Part shown: in pieces, positions 33,487-45,699 of the stretch
Numbering within the stretch: the stretch's first letter is position 1
How the letters are laid out: every line of letters starts with the position of its first letter
NCBI GenBank assembly: GCA_037102815.1
Contig: BTPP01000006.1
Span: forward strand, 3,348,001 to 3,412,000
Direction: 5' to 3'
Source: Neurospora intermedia
Taxonomy: Eukaryota > Ascomycota > Sordariomycetes > Sordariales > Sordariaceae
DNA: 64,000 bases
Program-made: the position numbers and the translations under genes
Notes under the pieces: generated by a model
What the model saw: only the letters and a program-made list of their open reading frames with translations
The model's database searches: none
What the model was told of the DNA's origin: nothing

Positions 33487-34689
33487 ATGGCTCCCACTCC
33501 AGATCTAAACGTTCCTCCTTCCCCCTCCACCGTCTCGGTGTCCATCATCAACTCAACCGGCACACTCCATGGCGTGCCCGCCAGATCCTTCTTCTCTCCT
33601 CCCCAACATGGACATGACTGGCTCGCAGCCCCCATGTTCGCCTTCCTCATCCAGCACCCTGTCACCGGCCGCTCTCTCCTCTTCGACCTCGGCATGCGCA
33701 AAGACATTGAAAATATGCCTCCCAAGTTGCTTCACCACTTTGGCGAAATCGGGTGGACGTTGTCAGCCGAGAAGAACGTTGCCGATATATTGAAAGAAAA
33801 CAAGTTTGACCTTTCGAAAGTGGAAGCGGTGGTTTGGTCCCATTACCATTTCGACCACATCGGCGATATCACCACCATCGGACCGCAGGCGGCCTTGATC
33901 GTCGGACCGGGGTTTAAGAAGGGGTTAATGCCGGGGTACCCTACTAACCCGGACTCGCCGATCCTTGAAGCGGATTACAAGGACCGGGAGTTGATCGAAG
34001 TGGACTTTACCTCGGCCGCTTCAGACGGCAAAAGCTGGAAGCGCCTGCAAATCGGCCGCTTCCCAGCAGTCGACTATTTCGGTGACGGCTCTTTTTACCT
34101 CCTCGATGCCCCCGGCCACGCCATCGGACACATGTGCGGCCTCGCACGGGTGACCTCCCAACAAACAGATGGATACGACAGCTTCATCTGCCTAGGCGGC
34201 GACGCCGTCCACCATGTTGGCGAGATCCGACCCTCAAAATTCAAGCCTTTGCCCGAGCAAGTCTCTCCCAACCCTTTCCTTCCTCTCTCGGCCGGTTGCG
34301 ACAGCAAATGCCCCGGCGCGGCGCTCCAGAAGCTGCTGCCCAACCCAGAGCTACCGACCAAGAGCTTTTACGAATCCGCGAGGGGAGAGGCCTGGCATCA
34401 TGATGTGGAGCAGACAATCGATACGGCGGGCAAGCTGCAGGAGCCTGACGCGCTGGATAACGTGTTTGTGGCAATTGCACATGATGACTCGCTGTTGGAT
34501 GTGGTTGATTTTTACCCGGCAACGATGAATGACTTTGTGAAAAAGGGGTGGGTACAAAAGGGACATTGGAGGTTCCTCCGGGATTTTAGGGATCGTTTGA
34601 CGAACAAGGAGAGGGGCGGTGTTGAGACGGTGGAGTGGCCGCATAATAGGACCTGGGGACGTGTTGAAAAGGTTGAGAAGTCGGCTTAA
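33487..34689 (+). CDS. Metallo-beta-lactamase-fold hydrolase (lactonase-like)
   Basis: Single exon, 400 aa. The zinc-binding signature SHYHFDH is at ~118-124 (HxHxDH). It is followed by GHAIGHM (~208-214), GGDAVHH (Asp ~238) and AIAHDDS (His ~331), which together give the ligands of a two-metal site. LFDLGMRKD before the signature is typical of AiiA-like N-acyl homoserine lactonases and related fungal hydrolases. No signal peptide is visible, so a cytosolic enzyme is likely. The substrate is unknown; lactone or ester hydrolysis is an inference from the fold. The stop is 310 bp from the convergent GH16 gene. Confidence 0.87.
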   Translation: MAPTPDLNVPPSPSTVSVSIINSTGTLHGVPARSFFSPPQHGHDWLAAPMFAFLIQHPVTGRSLLFDLGMRKDIENMPPKLLHHFGEIGWTLSAEKNVADILKENKFDLSKVEAVVWSHYHFDHIGDITTIGPQAALIVGPGFKKGLMPGYPTNPDSPILEADYKDRELIEVDFTSAASDGKSWKRLQIGRFPAVDYFGDGSFYLLDAPGHAIGHMCGLARVTSQQTDGYDSFICLGGDAVHHVGEIRPSKFKPLPEQVSPNPFLPLSAGCDSKCPGAALQKLLPNPELPTKSFYESARGEAWHHDVEQTIDTAGKLQEPDALDNVFVAIAHDDSLLDVVDFYPATMNDFVKKGWVQKGHWRFLRDFRDRLTNKERGGVETVEWPHNRTWGRVEKVEKSA

Positions 34690-34999
34690 ATACCTATTGT
34701 CTTAATAGTTTTGTGCGCAATACCCGAGGATAGATAGATGTCAGTGGCCTGAACACGCCTTTTCGCTCCTTTGTTCCAGAAGAAGTGCATTCACACATCA
34801 AAATCATGCTCAACGACATGTCAACTGAGATTTCCTCTCATCCTCAGACAAGAAAGACGCATAGATGTAGGTATCAAACTCACAATTTTACCGATAGAAC
34901 GACTTTAGTCGTCTCCGAGCCGGAAGAAGCACAATCTCTCATTCCTATACCACCCAGTACCGGACTGTGTACGTGCGCACGCCTACCCTTGGAGGTACC

Positions 35000-36542
35000 C
35001 TACAGACATTGCGAATAATAATCATTCTGATACCGACACGCACTCCCGCTGGCGCAAGTCTTGCACCCATTCCAGTTCTTTCCGTTGCACTGGCCATATT
35101 TGGCGGTTGTGCAGCTGTTTGGAGGGTTGGCGGGCGGGTTACCACCTATTCACCTGTTAACATCCAGACTAGAACAAGTACCGCTTCTGCATAGCAAAAA
35201 GCAACGGGGACATGATAACGGGCAGAGAGAGAAGATGCGGAATGGGTTGAAGTAGATGAGGAAATAGCGGATGAGGAGGACGGGGCAGAGGCTGAGTAGA
35301 GTAAGCTGTGTGATGAGATTGAGGATAGAGAGAGGAAGGGCTAGCTATGGGAATGATGACGGGGTGAAATGGAAGTGCAAGAGGATACGGCTGTGTTGGG
35401 AGCTGAGTGAGACAGGGTGAAAACTCACCGTTTGGATTGCTGATAAGCACCGGAGTGCCCAATTGAGTCGTTTCGTCGATACTGCAAATATTGGCACAGC
35501 CCTTTTTGTCTCCCCACGGTCCAGTCACAGGCCCAGACGCCTCTGTGCTGTTATAAACCATCTCAATCCACTGCACCTGCATCTCCGCCTTCCCGCCCTG
35601 CCCCATGATACCTGACCAGCTGCCACCATCGCTCCAGACATTGAACATCACCTGGCTCGGGTCCCTTGGTGCCTGGAAGTTGATCTTGCTAGCCTCCACA
35701 CCGTTCACGAACCAAGTTGACTGCCCAGGCGTCCAATCCATTCTATAAAATGTCCAGTCGCTCCACTTCTTTCCACTTGGCATGGACGCGTTCCTCGTCG
35801 CCTCTTTGATGTCACTAGTGCTGTTCCAAGCCGGCTGGTTGGTATACTGGACAAAATTAGGCGGATCCTGCGTGCGGATCTCCAGATCGGCTTCCTGAAC
35901 CAGCGCCAATTGCTGAGGTTGAGGAGGAGGCCGGTAGGTGAACATGGCGGTTACTGCGCCCGGAGAACCGCGGGTACGGGCGAGCATGCGCAGGGAGAGA
36001 AATTGGTAGGAGGTGAGCTTGGATTCGAACTCGGCAGAACTTTGAAAGCCAGAGCTTGAGTTGGAACCATAGGGCGGGGAAGGGCCGTCTATAGAGTGTC
36101 GAACTGTTCGCATCACCAAGTATGTTTGCCCATTGGAGTTCCTATCAGAAGAGCGCTCGATGTAGATGTTGTTGAACGAGTTGACCATTGGCACTGTGGC
36201 GTCGTTGACGTCGGTGTTGTTGAGGCGCATTAATTCGGTGTTGTTCCAGGTCTGGATGCCCCAGTTGTCTTTCCATTGGTTCGAGTCGAAGTAAGAAGAT
36301 GTCGGAGGAGCGGCCGCATTTCCCTCAAATGTCGAAATTGGGTTTGGCGGTGTGTTCGCGTATTGTTGGAGGTTGCGAAAGTCAAAGAATTTGTGTTGGC
36401 GAAAGTAGTTTGTGGAGGTGGCGTTGGTTTTGTAGCAGTGGCAGTTGGCGTCGGTGGTTAAGGGATAAGCTGCGAATGTGAGGTTGATGAGATAGCCAGT
36501 CGTGACTAAAAGGCCCCAAGGCCATGTACTCATGGTCACCAT
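35000..36542 (-). CDS. Secreted GH16-family glycosidase with C-terminal CBM1
   Basis: Exons (minus strand) 36542-35429 and 35145-35000 give about 419 aa. Met at 36542 or 36533 starts a good signal peptide ([19 protein letters not shown]). A Cys-containing N-segment and GH16-like jelly-roll follow, with the catalytic ExDxE motif in QEADLEIRT near residue 217. GH16 enzymes hydrolyse or transfer beta-1,3(4)-glucans, xyloglucan or cell-wall glucan/chitin. After [18 protein letters not shown] the open frame runs into Pro/His-rich sequence. A GTGAGT donor and an AATAG acceptor instead remove 283 nt and join a Pro/Asn linker to a complete CBM1, whose end is [14 protein letters not shown]. The other acceptors I tried (GCAG, TTCTAG, TTAACAG) hit a stop. 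An upstream in-frame Met at 36701 would bury the signal peptide and is rejected. Confidence 0.87.
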
Positions 36543-37466
36543 GGCTGGATCGGGTGATATGAGGAAGAAGAGGCTTGGCAGTGCAGTGTTTGGACTTCCC
36601 ACGTTGGTGATGACGGGGGATGCGAGAGAGAGAAATATTTGGAGACGGACCGGGGCCTCAACTTTGCAAACAGGGTCATGAGTTACCACACTGGCGGCCA
36701 TGTATACTTGCTGTTCCCGATTCCTGGATAATTTGGGTCAACATCTGAACAAAGCAGTCAAAGGAAGCATTCGCCCACCTTGTTGGTTGGTTGCTTGGAC
36801 GGAAGAGAGGGAACATGTGGTGGAGAAGCAAGGTAAAGGAAAAGTACAAGGCACGCAAGGGCAACGGGTCCAACAGATCCAACCTTTGGCAGTCGTTTTG
36901 CTGACACGGGCTGCTAGGACGGCAGACATGCTCATTTGCTCGGGACTCGAAGAGCAGTTAGACAGTGGCGCATGTTTTGGTGTACATGCAATCGAATATA
37001 ACCGTACAGGTTATATCGTCAGGCATATGGCTTGGGGTGCATAAGCGGCAGAATGAGAACCAGTCACAGGAATGAGGTTCGAGAGCAAGGAGCTTGCGCA
37101 ATCGAAGGTCGATATATTGGGGTATCAAGTTTATATGGAACGCAACAAAGCCAATCTAAAATGGATCGTTACATTGGTGTGGTTGGTCCAGGCAGTCCTT
37201 GCCATCGGATAATAGCCGAAAAATAAAGAAGGACGGCGAGGCAATGCCACGTTTGCCGAATGGGTTGATGCGGTGATGAGGTATCGACCCAGACCCCGAT
37301 GCTGCTCGGTACAGACAATAAATTGTCTTCGTCTGGTGAGAAGTTGGATGATGGTAACCGATGTCCTTGCCGAATCATACGGCTCTTCCCTTCGGTATTC
37401 TGATTCCTGACAGGGTCATCTGACAAAGTCGAAATGCAACTGGCTAAGATCGCAGCAACAGCATAC
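36543..37466. other. Intergenic region, no gene seen
   Basis: About 0.9 kb upstream of the GH16-CBM1 gene and downstream of the F-box-type gene, both on the minus strand. It should contain the promoter of the first and the terminator of the second. No motif stands out. Confidence 0.45.
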
Positions 37467-39364
37467 TCAGAATAGATACTCATCCCATCGATCTTCATGG
37501 TACGCATAGAAAAGCTCGTCGAAGCTGTGTCCATGGTCCTCTCCCAATTGTTCCATGAATGCCGCAAATGTAGGAGGCCTCCGTGCTTCGCGTTCCGGAT
37601 CCTCTTCCTCGTCGCCGGAAAAGTAGTATTCGGACGCTTCATCCTCTTCTTCCAGCTCAAGTTCGGTCTCTTCTTCAAACCCGCCATCGCCCATTTCGGG
37701 TAATATGTCCCCCCCGTCCTCGTCTTCAAAGTCACCCTCGTCCAGGGGTTCAACATCATCTTCATCCTGATACGAAGGGAACAAGTCGAACGTCCGAAAG
37801 GTAATGCCTGCTCTCAAACAGCGCAGCCTTGTTTCCTCGACCTCTCTGCCGAAGCGCCTGTGAAACCTGCTTTTTGCAGGCCATGAGTGAATAGCCAACG
37901 ATATGCTTGACAGCTTCGGTGACTGGGTAGCGCAGAGGCAGGCTACGCCGTGCAGTATCATGTCGAGGTTGGCAAGATAGCTTTGCTTCCAGTCTTTAGC
38001 GGTTCCCCACTCGCACACCAAGGTGAAGTCACGCAGTGATGACGGAAGTAGCTGACACAGCCTCTCACCGTCATCTTCCTCCAGGATCCCCAGGGTGCCG
38101 AAAACGCCGCGGTAGTCGAGAGTAAGGCTCTCAAGCCGTCTAAGATGTGGGATGCACTTGAGTCGGTGGTTCTCCGGTTTCCTCGGACGTTCCCTTCCGC
38201 GCGTAAGGTAATGGCCCTCTGACAAAGCAACCAACTCGAGGCTGCGCAGCGAATCTGAAAGACCGGTTAGGGCAACGTCAAGGGTCTTCCCATCGGGCAA
38301 AAGATCCCTGTCATCGTCCGCAGTGCTCTCTTCGAAATGGACAAGTAGATCCTGTAGGTTGATACATGCCAGACATAGCGCAACCAGCCTCGGCTCATGG
38401 ATGCGGCTGCCGTATAGACGAAGCTGTTGGATCTGGGGAAGCGGAGGGATTGTCATGTCTTGGTAGAAAAGATTCGACGCCGAGGAACAACATAGCTCGA
38501 GGGTCTTGAGATTCTTGAGATCAGGTAAGCAGGCAATGGTGTAGTGAGAGAGCAGCTGAGGGAAAGTCGCATCTCGACTAGGCTGTTCGTCTCTATGGCA
38601 GTAGATGCGCAGAGAAGACAGGTTGCGCATCTGATGGAAGGGAAAGTAGCGCGCGACGAAGGTCTGTCGATGGTTGACGGGTTCGGGGGAGTTCATGTAG
38701 CTCAATATGGTGGCGCGGAAGGCTGGGAGTAATACATCGTTGGCGGTGGGGTCTTGGAGTTCCTGGTTGGGTAAGGGGTGGTCGGGAAAAGCAAAGAGAA
38801 GATCTCTTAGGTTGGGGGCGTGCCACATGATGATCATGAGGAGCTCCAAGCCGATGGAAGCGGGACTGGCGCCGGGTTGGCCCTGCCATCTCACTGGCGG
38901 CGGTCAGAAGGTGAACAAAGACCCAAGCACCGGGATCCAGATATCCTACCTCCAGTTTGTCTTTCCCATTCTCGATGTATCCCCATGATCAGCTTGGTGC
39001 CAGTGATATTGGCCATACATGTGATGTGGCGAATCCAAGGCTTGATTTCCGGATGCTTGATCATGCGCAGATACAGTGACACGAGCGCCCTTTCGTTGTA
39101 GATGAGGATATTCCGCCACAGAAGCGGTCTGGCGACGGCGAGCATGCGATGGGAGGTCTGCGCGAAGGTAAGCAACTCACGGTGGGCGAGATGCCATGCC
39201 GCCCGCTGGTCCTTTGCTTCTTGACTGGCCCATGTTCCGACGTGACGAAGGGCGAAGCGGGTGGTCAATGGAGGTTGCGGGACGAGGGCTTCGGCTATGG
39301 GCTGTAGCAGTTCGTTCGGTAGGCGCTCGAGGGAGACGGTAGAGTTTTGCGCGGGCGCGGCCAT
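37467..39364 (-). CDS. F-box-type protein with acidic C-terminal tail
   Basis: Exons (minus strand) 39364-38950 and 38893-37467 give 613 aa. The N-terminus SLERLPNELLQPIAEAL has the F-box opening pattern (LPxELLxxI), followed by FAQTSHRMLAVARPLLWRNI, which matches the typical F-box end. The middle contains Leu-rich segments resembling irregular LRRs (LKNLKTLELC, IQQLRLYGSRI, LRSLELVAL). Near residue ~520 a strongly acidic stretch begins (ELELEEEDEASEYYFSGDEE), and the protein ends FAYHEDRWDEYLF-like. F-box proteins recruit substrates to SCF ubiquitin ligases through Skp1; the target is unknown. The 56-nt intron (GTAGGA...CAG) splits a Val codon and joins RQTGG to VRWQGQPG. Confidence 0.8.
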
Positions 39365-42115
39365 GGTCTTTCCGGGTCTCGTGTATCGAAGCCGGAAGCT
39401 GTCGAGGAAGGCGATACGACAAGTATTGTAGACGGAGTATCGCTCGATGGAGGATGGGATTAACGAGTAGTTCGGACCGCAGATCGGGATGTTGCGAAGG
39501 GGCAGAGGCAGCTAGCTAGAGGTTCCTAAGGTAGGTAGGTAGTGTTGAGCTTAACGACGGCAGAGAAGGAGACCGACGGGACGGAGTTGCAATGGCAGCA
39601 GCGGCGGCGGCGGCGCTAACAGGTGGAATTGGGGAGTTTCTCAATGATATGTGGAACCGGAGCCGCATCCTGTCAGTTCTTCAGCAGTGGTGTCTGATGT
39701 GCCATTCGAGTACGAGATTAGACTCGAAACTGAACTGGAAGAGGGAGCAACGAACACCGGACTCGAGGTCGACAAAAGGCAGGAGGTACTGGAAGGGAAG
39801 TACTGATACACTTGTACCTTCCAGGTTCAGTTGTACGCGGTCGTACGGACGGACCAGGAGGTCAACAAGACCCGGAAGGAGTCATCGGCAAGCCATCAAC
39901 AACACCATGATCCATGCGACGCCGGGGTTCAGGTTGTCTCTGCAATCCGGGCGGGCGGGCAGCCGACGGGCGGAAAGAGCTGAGCGAGCGATCGATGCAA
40001 TGTGGAGGGTTGGACGAGGAGCTTCCACTATGGCGGGATGCCCTGGACACGGGGCCGATGACCGATGTGGACACGCGGAAATGGATTACATAGGTTGCGA
40101 CGGTCCAGTGGATCATCCGCGGGTCGATGCCCTGGTGAGGTGCTGACAGAGGGGTCGACTCCACTGCACCGAACGCGTTTCCTTCTGGTCAACAAGCTCC
40201 CTCTCGAATGGAAAAAGTTCAGGTTGTCGTCAACTGTCTACGTAGGCCACACTGCAAGTCGTCGTCTTGTGTAAGACGGGCAGGCAGCATCGATGGCGAA
40301 CCACCAATCGGCAAGTCGATTGACACGAATCCGACCTCGCGTCCCAATGCAGAAGGACGACAGGTGCATTGGGTGGGTGCAGCCGGTTAGTGTGTTCCGA
40401 TCTCGGTTCTCTCCCTGGAAAGAGTGACGAAATGGGAAGCTGCCCAACACTTTTTTTGGTCAGACGAACAACTGAACCAGGCACACCACACCACGCCCAT
40501 GTCACATTGGATTGTTACCACTCTTGCTCCCAGGGAAAATGGTTTGCTTGTGGAAACGAATCAACGATAGTATCTCTACCTAGGCAAACGTCTTTGTCCG
40601 TTACGACTCAGGCCGGTGAGAGGGCCATTACGCCCTACGGACTACAAGCCAAGGCAAAAGAGTCATTCAGCGGCTGCGACAAAAGACGGCTGCAGTTTAT
40701 TACGAAAAGTTTTCCTACAAACAGGGCTGTCGGAATGTTGCCGACGTCGCTGGCTCGTGCTCAGGTTGGATATGGCCCGTGCACCCTTCCTCCCAGACGC
40801 CTGCGATGGCCATGTAACGACGACGACCTGTCAAATAGTGGACGGGAATCAGGCGGATGCTACACCTAGCCAAGGACTTCCAACTTTGCACCTTCCAATT
40901 CCTGTTCATTGTACCTCTCTGGCTGGGTCGCCAGCGAGATTGAAACGAAGAAGCCACCTAGACAACAGATTGCAATTCGCTAGAGACTGGACAGAGTCAC
41001 AGAGCACTGCAGCCGCCAGTGAGATCCAGGCAGCCATTCAGAGCCACCAGATCCGATCCGTGCAGTGCCGTGGCCATCAAGGTGTCCCGTTTTGTGTTTG
41101 GGTCCTTCCTTATGCGGCCTCCGGGGTGTTGCATCCGCACCTGCCATCCTCCCACTGAGGCCACACCGAGTCTCGTTTCCAATTGAAAGCAGGCAACTTC
41201 AGTTCGTCAGACCACTTTAAACCACTCATTACTGCCTCTAGGTTCATTACTACCTCTAGGTAGAGGTACCTACCTATGCACTCTTGTTCTGGACTTGGCC
41301 ATCTCCGACTTATGCAATCAAAGACTAACCTCAGCTTCTCAGCCTCTCACCTGCCATCTTGGGATGAACCACTGGCTCGCTCGGCCAACCGTGTTCCAAT
41401 TTCACTCGAGGACTGACGACGCCGCCATGCTGATCAAACAACAAATGGCCCCATGAAGTGCTCCCGTGCGGCCATGGTTGGCTACGGAACCCGGACGACA
41501 AACCTCTGATCAGTGCCGGCCATGACACCGGTCAAGTGGGGCATTGCATTAGTTTCCTCTCCGACTCCGACCCACGAAACTCCGATCCGCTGCCCCAGTC
41601 GAGTTGAGTACTGTACACCCAAACAAGTTTCATCGGCTCAGTCATCATGGCTGTATGATTGCGGCCAAGTTTTCACACTTAACATTATCGAGAACAGAGT
41701 TGACCAACAACAGGGTAACGTACCCTTCCCCAAGCATTACTAGGTCCAGTACAATTGAAGCAACCGTTAAAAAGAAAAGGCCCTGTCACACTCGCCACCA
41801 CCCCTCCGGTATCAAGTCCTCCCCGTGGTTCAACGCATGCCTTCGCTGACAATGTCGACTGGACATGATCAATCAAACACTTCTCAACAAAGAATGATCT
41901 TCCTCCAAATCGTTGCCCGAAATCTTCACTCTCTTTACCACCGGCTCCGTGTCGTAACCACTGTTTCAACGATCCACCCACATCGATCAACATCCCATCG
42001 CTACAGTCTCGAGCCTCACCCCGTTGCAGAAAAAGAAGCCAGACGTCGTTCGGCAGCACAACCTGTTTCGGCAGTAGCACGAAAGCCCGTTGCCCACGCC
42101 CAGGACGATCCGAAT
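39365..42115. other. Intergenic region of 2.75 kb, no recognised gene
   Basis: Several frames of 60-184 codons overlap on both strands, but none shows a domain or plausible splicing. Motifs of the TACCTA/TAGGTA type occur near 39518-39543, 40576 and 41237-41277. The left end must include the promoter of the F-box-type gene. Confidence 0.45.
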
Positions 42116-42882
42116 CTAGACACGAGTTCCGTTCGCCGCATCGGACGCAGTCGGAGCACCTGTTGTAGCCCCAGGAGTAGATGTCAACGGCGCTGAACCC
42201 TTCTCTCCATTGCCAACACGGCCACCGGCAGTACCGGGAGAAGCAGCGCGGCAGCGATACCACATCAGACTGTCGGCCACGACGTTTGAGAGGAGGGAAA
42301 CGCTGTTGTCCGGACATGTCAGCCTCACTTTTTGCCACATTATCGACCTAGAAATGACTTACAATCCTATGATATTAAAAGCCTGCACAGCATGCTTCAA
42401 GCGACAGTGCCCTACCCACGCAGGGCTGTAGTAGTGGCACCTGTGGCCGCTATAGTCTTGGGAAGAAAAGATGAGGTTGGTCAGCCACAGATAGGAGAGG
42501 GCAAGGTTGAGCGGCAACAGGTAACCGCGATAGCCCTTGAGAGCTGGAGCGAAAATGGCGAAGAGGTAGAGAAAGAGGGTTACCACGGCCTGTACGTCAT
42601 CAGCATTACTTTCCGCCATGCACACCATGTGCGCAATGAACCGGGCAAGGACGACGGTTGTTCTAGAAGAGGCGAGCAAGGGACTCGAGAGAATGGAATA
42701 CTCACGATAACCTCCTCAAAGATGACGTGCGTGCCGCGCTCATGGTATTTGCGGATGAAGTGAGCCAAAATGCCCGTAACAATGGCCGAGGACGCCAAAA
42801 TCAGGGCATCATTGATCCAAAGCCATATTCGGAGGAGGCGCTGGACTGTGTCGGGGCTGCGCCTTCTTCCAGCGGAATCCAT
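42116..42882 (-). CDS. MARVEL-like four-helix membrane protein
   Basis: Exons (minus strand) 42882-42706, 42589-42363 and 42302-42116 give 196 aa. Four hydrophobic segments are visible: ALILASSAIVTGILAHFI, VVTLFLYLFAIFAPAL, LPLNLALSYLWLTNLIF, and AFNIIGFVSLLSNVVA across the second splice. The extracellular loop has CHYYSPAWVGHCRLKHAVQA, a Cys pair placed as in fungal MARVEL-domain proteins. The C-tail is Gly/Ala/Thr-rich. Such proteins sit in the plasma membrane or vesicles and organise membrane domains; the exact role is unknown. The introns are GTGAGT...CAG (phase 0) and GTAAGT...CAG (split Phe codon). Met at 42882 is the first ATG in the frame. Confidence 0.82.
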
Positions 42883-44610
42883 TTTTGATACTTCTGCCAA
42901 TGTTACTTTGCTGGCGGCGGCTAAAGTGCTAACTGATCACAGTCTGCTGGGGCAGGTTGGAAAGCTCCTGAGTCCAGGCAAGAGTGAGCGAAGGTTGGCG
43001 ACAAAAGCACCTCCATGTCGCAGCCTTTATGGGATCTTGAATATACGGACGTCGATGGGCTTTGTGATGCTGTCATAGGGATGACGTTGGAGTGGTGATT
43101 ACCGTCCGCCATTGTACGCTCCAAGATCCAGATCAGGACCATATCATCCACCATCAACCTTGAAAAGTCGGGGATCAAGTCCGACCGCGGGAACAGCTCA
43201 AGCACCGGCCCCGCGGTGAACGACGGTCAATGAAGGACGTGAAGGTGCACACCAAGCCTGCAGTCTCCCTACTGAAGCCGCTACCCTACGTTGGACTTGA
43301 CGCACAGACGCCTTGAACCTCTCGGGTCTAGCACCTACGCATGATAAACGTCATGATAGCGTCCTGAAGTTGGGCAGCGCAATTGTCTATGGCTGCGGTA
43401 ACGATGCTATCATTGTTCCCATGGCATCGGAGGGAATGAGACTCGGTCCGCTTGGGTCACTGAATAGTTTTTGTTCCCGGTCATGAGAGAAGTCTACGAC
43501 GGATCGCCGACCAACTATCAACTCTGTACTGTCCTTGGATTTGATGCTGACTCCAAGTGCGGTCAGTTCATCTTAACACCTCAATGCATAAAGAAGGGAA
43601 CAGCCTAGCCAAAGAGGCAGCAGCACTCAGACTGGTATGGCACATGGGATGCTTCGTGGCTCAGGCCAACTTGGAGTAAATCAAGCTCCAGCTGGAAGCT
43701 ACCTAATCATGCTATTCATGTTACGAGCTCAAGTTGTCAAAACCCCACGGTAACAAAAACGGTGACTTTGCGTTTCCCCAGTGATCACCTTCCCCACAAA
43801 CGCCAAGATCAACAAGTCCAGTCCCCGACCTTGCAGACCCGACTTTCAGAGGCCGAGACAGACGTGACAGGGTCCTCATTCTCCGCCGATCAGCGCTCTT
43901 TTAGGGCTGGAGCGGAGGAACTCTGCCCCCCTGTCAGGTAGATGCTAGCGCTGTATCTTCAGGTCTCCTCTCATTGTCCAATAGAAGGTGGACTAAGCAG
44001 CTCGGTTCTTCACACTCCCGTCTTCTAGACGTCAATTTAGCTCTTCACGTCGGCTCCTTTGCGTTGCCTTGCATGGTGAGAAGGTCTGGAGTGGTCGCGC
44101 CCGACGGCGGATCAACGTGTCGTGCGACACGATCGTATGGTCTTTCGGCCTTTTCAAGTCCTGAACTGCAACCAAGCCCCATGATGGACGAACCGGAGTC
44201 TCTCCGCAAGAGCGGTCTGGGATTACGGACGCAAGACAAGGGCTGGGCGTCCTCCACTCGTCAATGAACTGGCGGTCGAAGATCGACACTGAGACGCGAA
44301 ACAGAGCGGTGATGGAGAGGAGCTTGCGGAGCTTGGTCTTACATTTTGAAGACATTCAAATGCTTGAGAGGCGCTTAAAAGATTGAGTGGCCGCTATTCA
44401 GTATGTTAAAACATGCCTCTGACTATCTATATGTAAGTTTTACGAATTTTCACTCCAGCGACTGGACTTCTCGCAGGCCCAACGCCGAAGTTTTTCCCGA
44501 GCCTCATCACCAACGATACATCATCATATCGGGCAATCAGTCATCCTACACCTAGAGCAATACCAAGTCTTGGCCCACGGCGTCCTTTCGAGGCTTTCAA
44601 GCCCAACAAA
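42883..44610. other. Divergent intergenic region between two membrane-protein genes
   Basis: About 1.7 kb separating two divergently transcribed tetraspan genes, so it should hold both promoters. No gene, RNA or repeat is recognised. Confidence 0.45.
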
Positions 44611-45572
44611 ATGGACTCCAGATCAACAACACCAACGCCGTTTCCAACCCTTCAGATCCAACACGCACAAACGCCAACCACAGACCTCCAGACAGCATTA
44701 TCACCGCCTAAGCCACCATCTCCGTACGGCAGCCTTCAATGGACTCAGTTCCTTTTCCGTCTTTTTACCCTCCTCACATCCGCCGCTCTCCTCGCCCTCA
44801 CCGTGTTCATCGCGGCAAAATGGGGACAAGAATACCCGGAGAAAACATACGCGGTTATTATGGCCGGGGTAAGTTTCCTTCTCTTCCTCCCCTTCCCTCA
44901 TCAGCTCCTATTCGACCACGCCTGTTGCAGGATGATAACTAACAGTGAGAAACAGGCGGCGATAGCAATCATCACTGACCTCGGCACTGTTTACTTCCTC
45001 TTTGCCAGGATGTCACAAACCTCGACGCCGGTAACCATCGCTGTCCTTGATGCTGTTGCGCTGGTCATGTGCGCAGTGGGCATCCCAACCGTGAGGGGAA
45101 GTGTGTTCAAGACGGAGTATGACACAGCTGTGTGGGCGTTGGCGGTGGTTGTAATGTTCGTTTTTATCCGTTCCCCTTCCCCTTCGGCATCAAGTTGCTA
45201 ACGATGACCCGGACTTATAGCGTCGAGAGGGCCGGATCGATGGCTACTTGCCTTTGGGATTGGGTTGTCATTAGGAGAAGAAGGAATGAGGGGATGAAGC
45301 CTATCATCTTCAAGCAGGAGATGGGCTCGACTTCCGAGTCTGCTTTGGCGGCGAGGAGACGGAGGAAACATGAAGAGGCTGCTGGCCAGGGGGCCGAGAT
45401 GGCTGGGGCAGATGCTGGGGCTTCAACTGGAGAGTATTTACAGCCTGTGAGTGCGAGAGCATCATTGGTTGGTGGTGGGAGACCCAGCTTGGTGCTTGCG
45501 GGAGATATGTCGGGGAGAGCAAGCTTTCCTAGTATTATTGTGGGTGGAGAGGGTGATGATGATCGAGTATGA
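44611..45572 (+). CDS. Four-helix membrane protein (MARVEL-like)
   Basis: Exons 44611-44868, 44956-45155 and 45221-45572 give 269 aa. The N-terminal ~45 residues are Pro/Thr-rich. Four membrane segments follow: FRLFTLLTSAALLALTVF, AVIMAGAAIAIITDLGTVYF (formed by the first splice), TIAVLDAVALVMCAVGI and AVWALAVVVIVERAGSMATC (formed by the second). The basic stretch VVIRRRRNEGMK lies just inside the membrane. A Ser/Gly/Ala-rich tail ends VGGEGDDDRV. The arrangement resembles the neighbouring tetraspan gene, although the residues are not obviously similar. Introns are GTAAGT...CAG and GTTCGT...TAG. It is the last intact gene before the AT-rich block, which begins within ~200 bp of its stop. Confidence 0.8.
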
Positions 45573-45699
45573 AACCTGCCGCCCCTTGGTCTCAATATAA
45601 GGGTTCTATTGAGATCCTATTAAGATTCAAGACCTTTGTATGCTTCTGAGTGAGTTTCATTGTTTTTGAGTTAACTTACCGACACGCACCAAAAACTTA

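Noticed and set aside
39592-40146. 184-codon frame beginning with an Ala run
   Set aside because: The composition changes to Arg/Ser-rich random-like sequence and no domain is visible.
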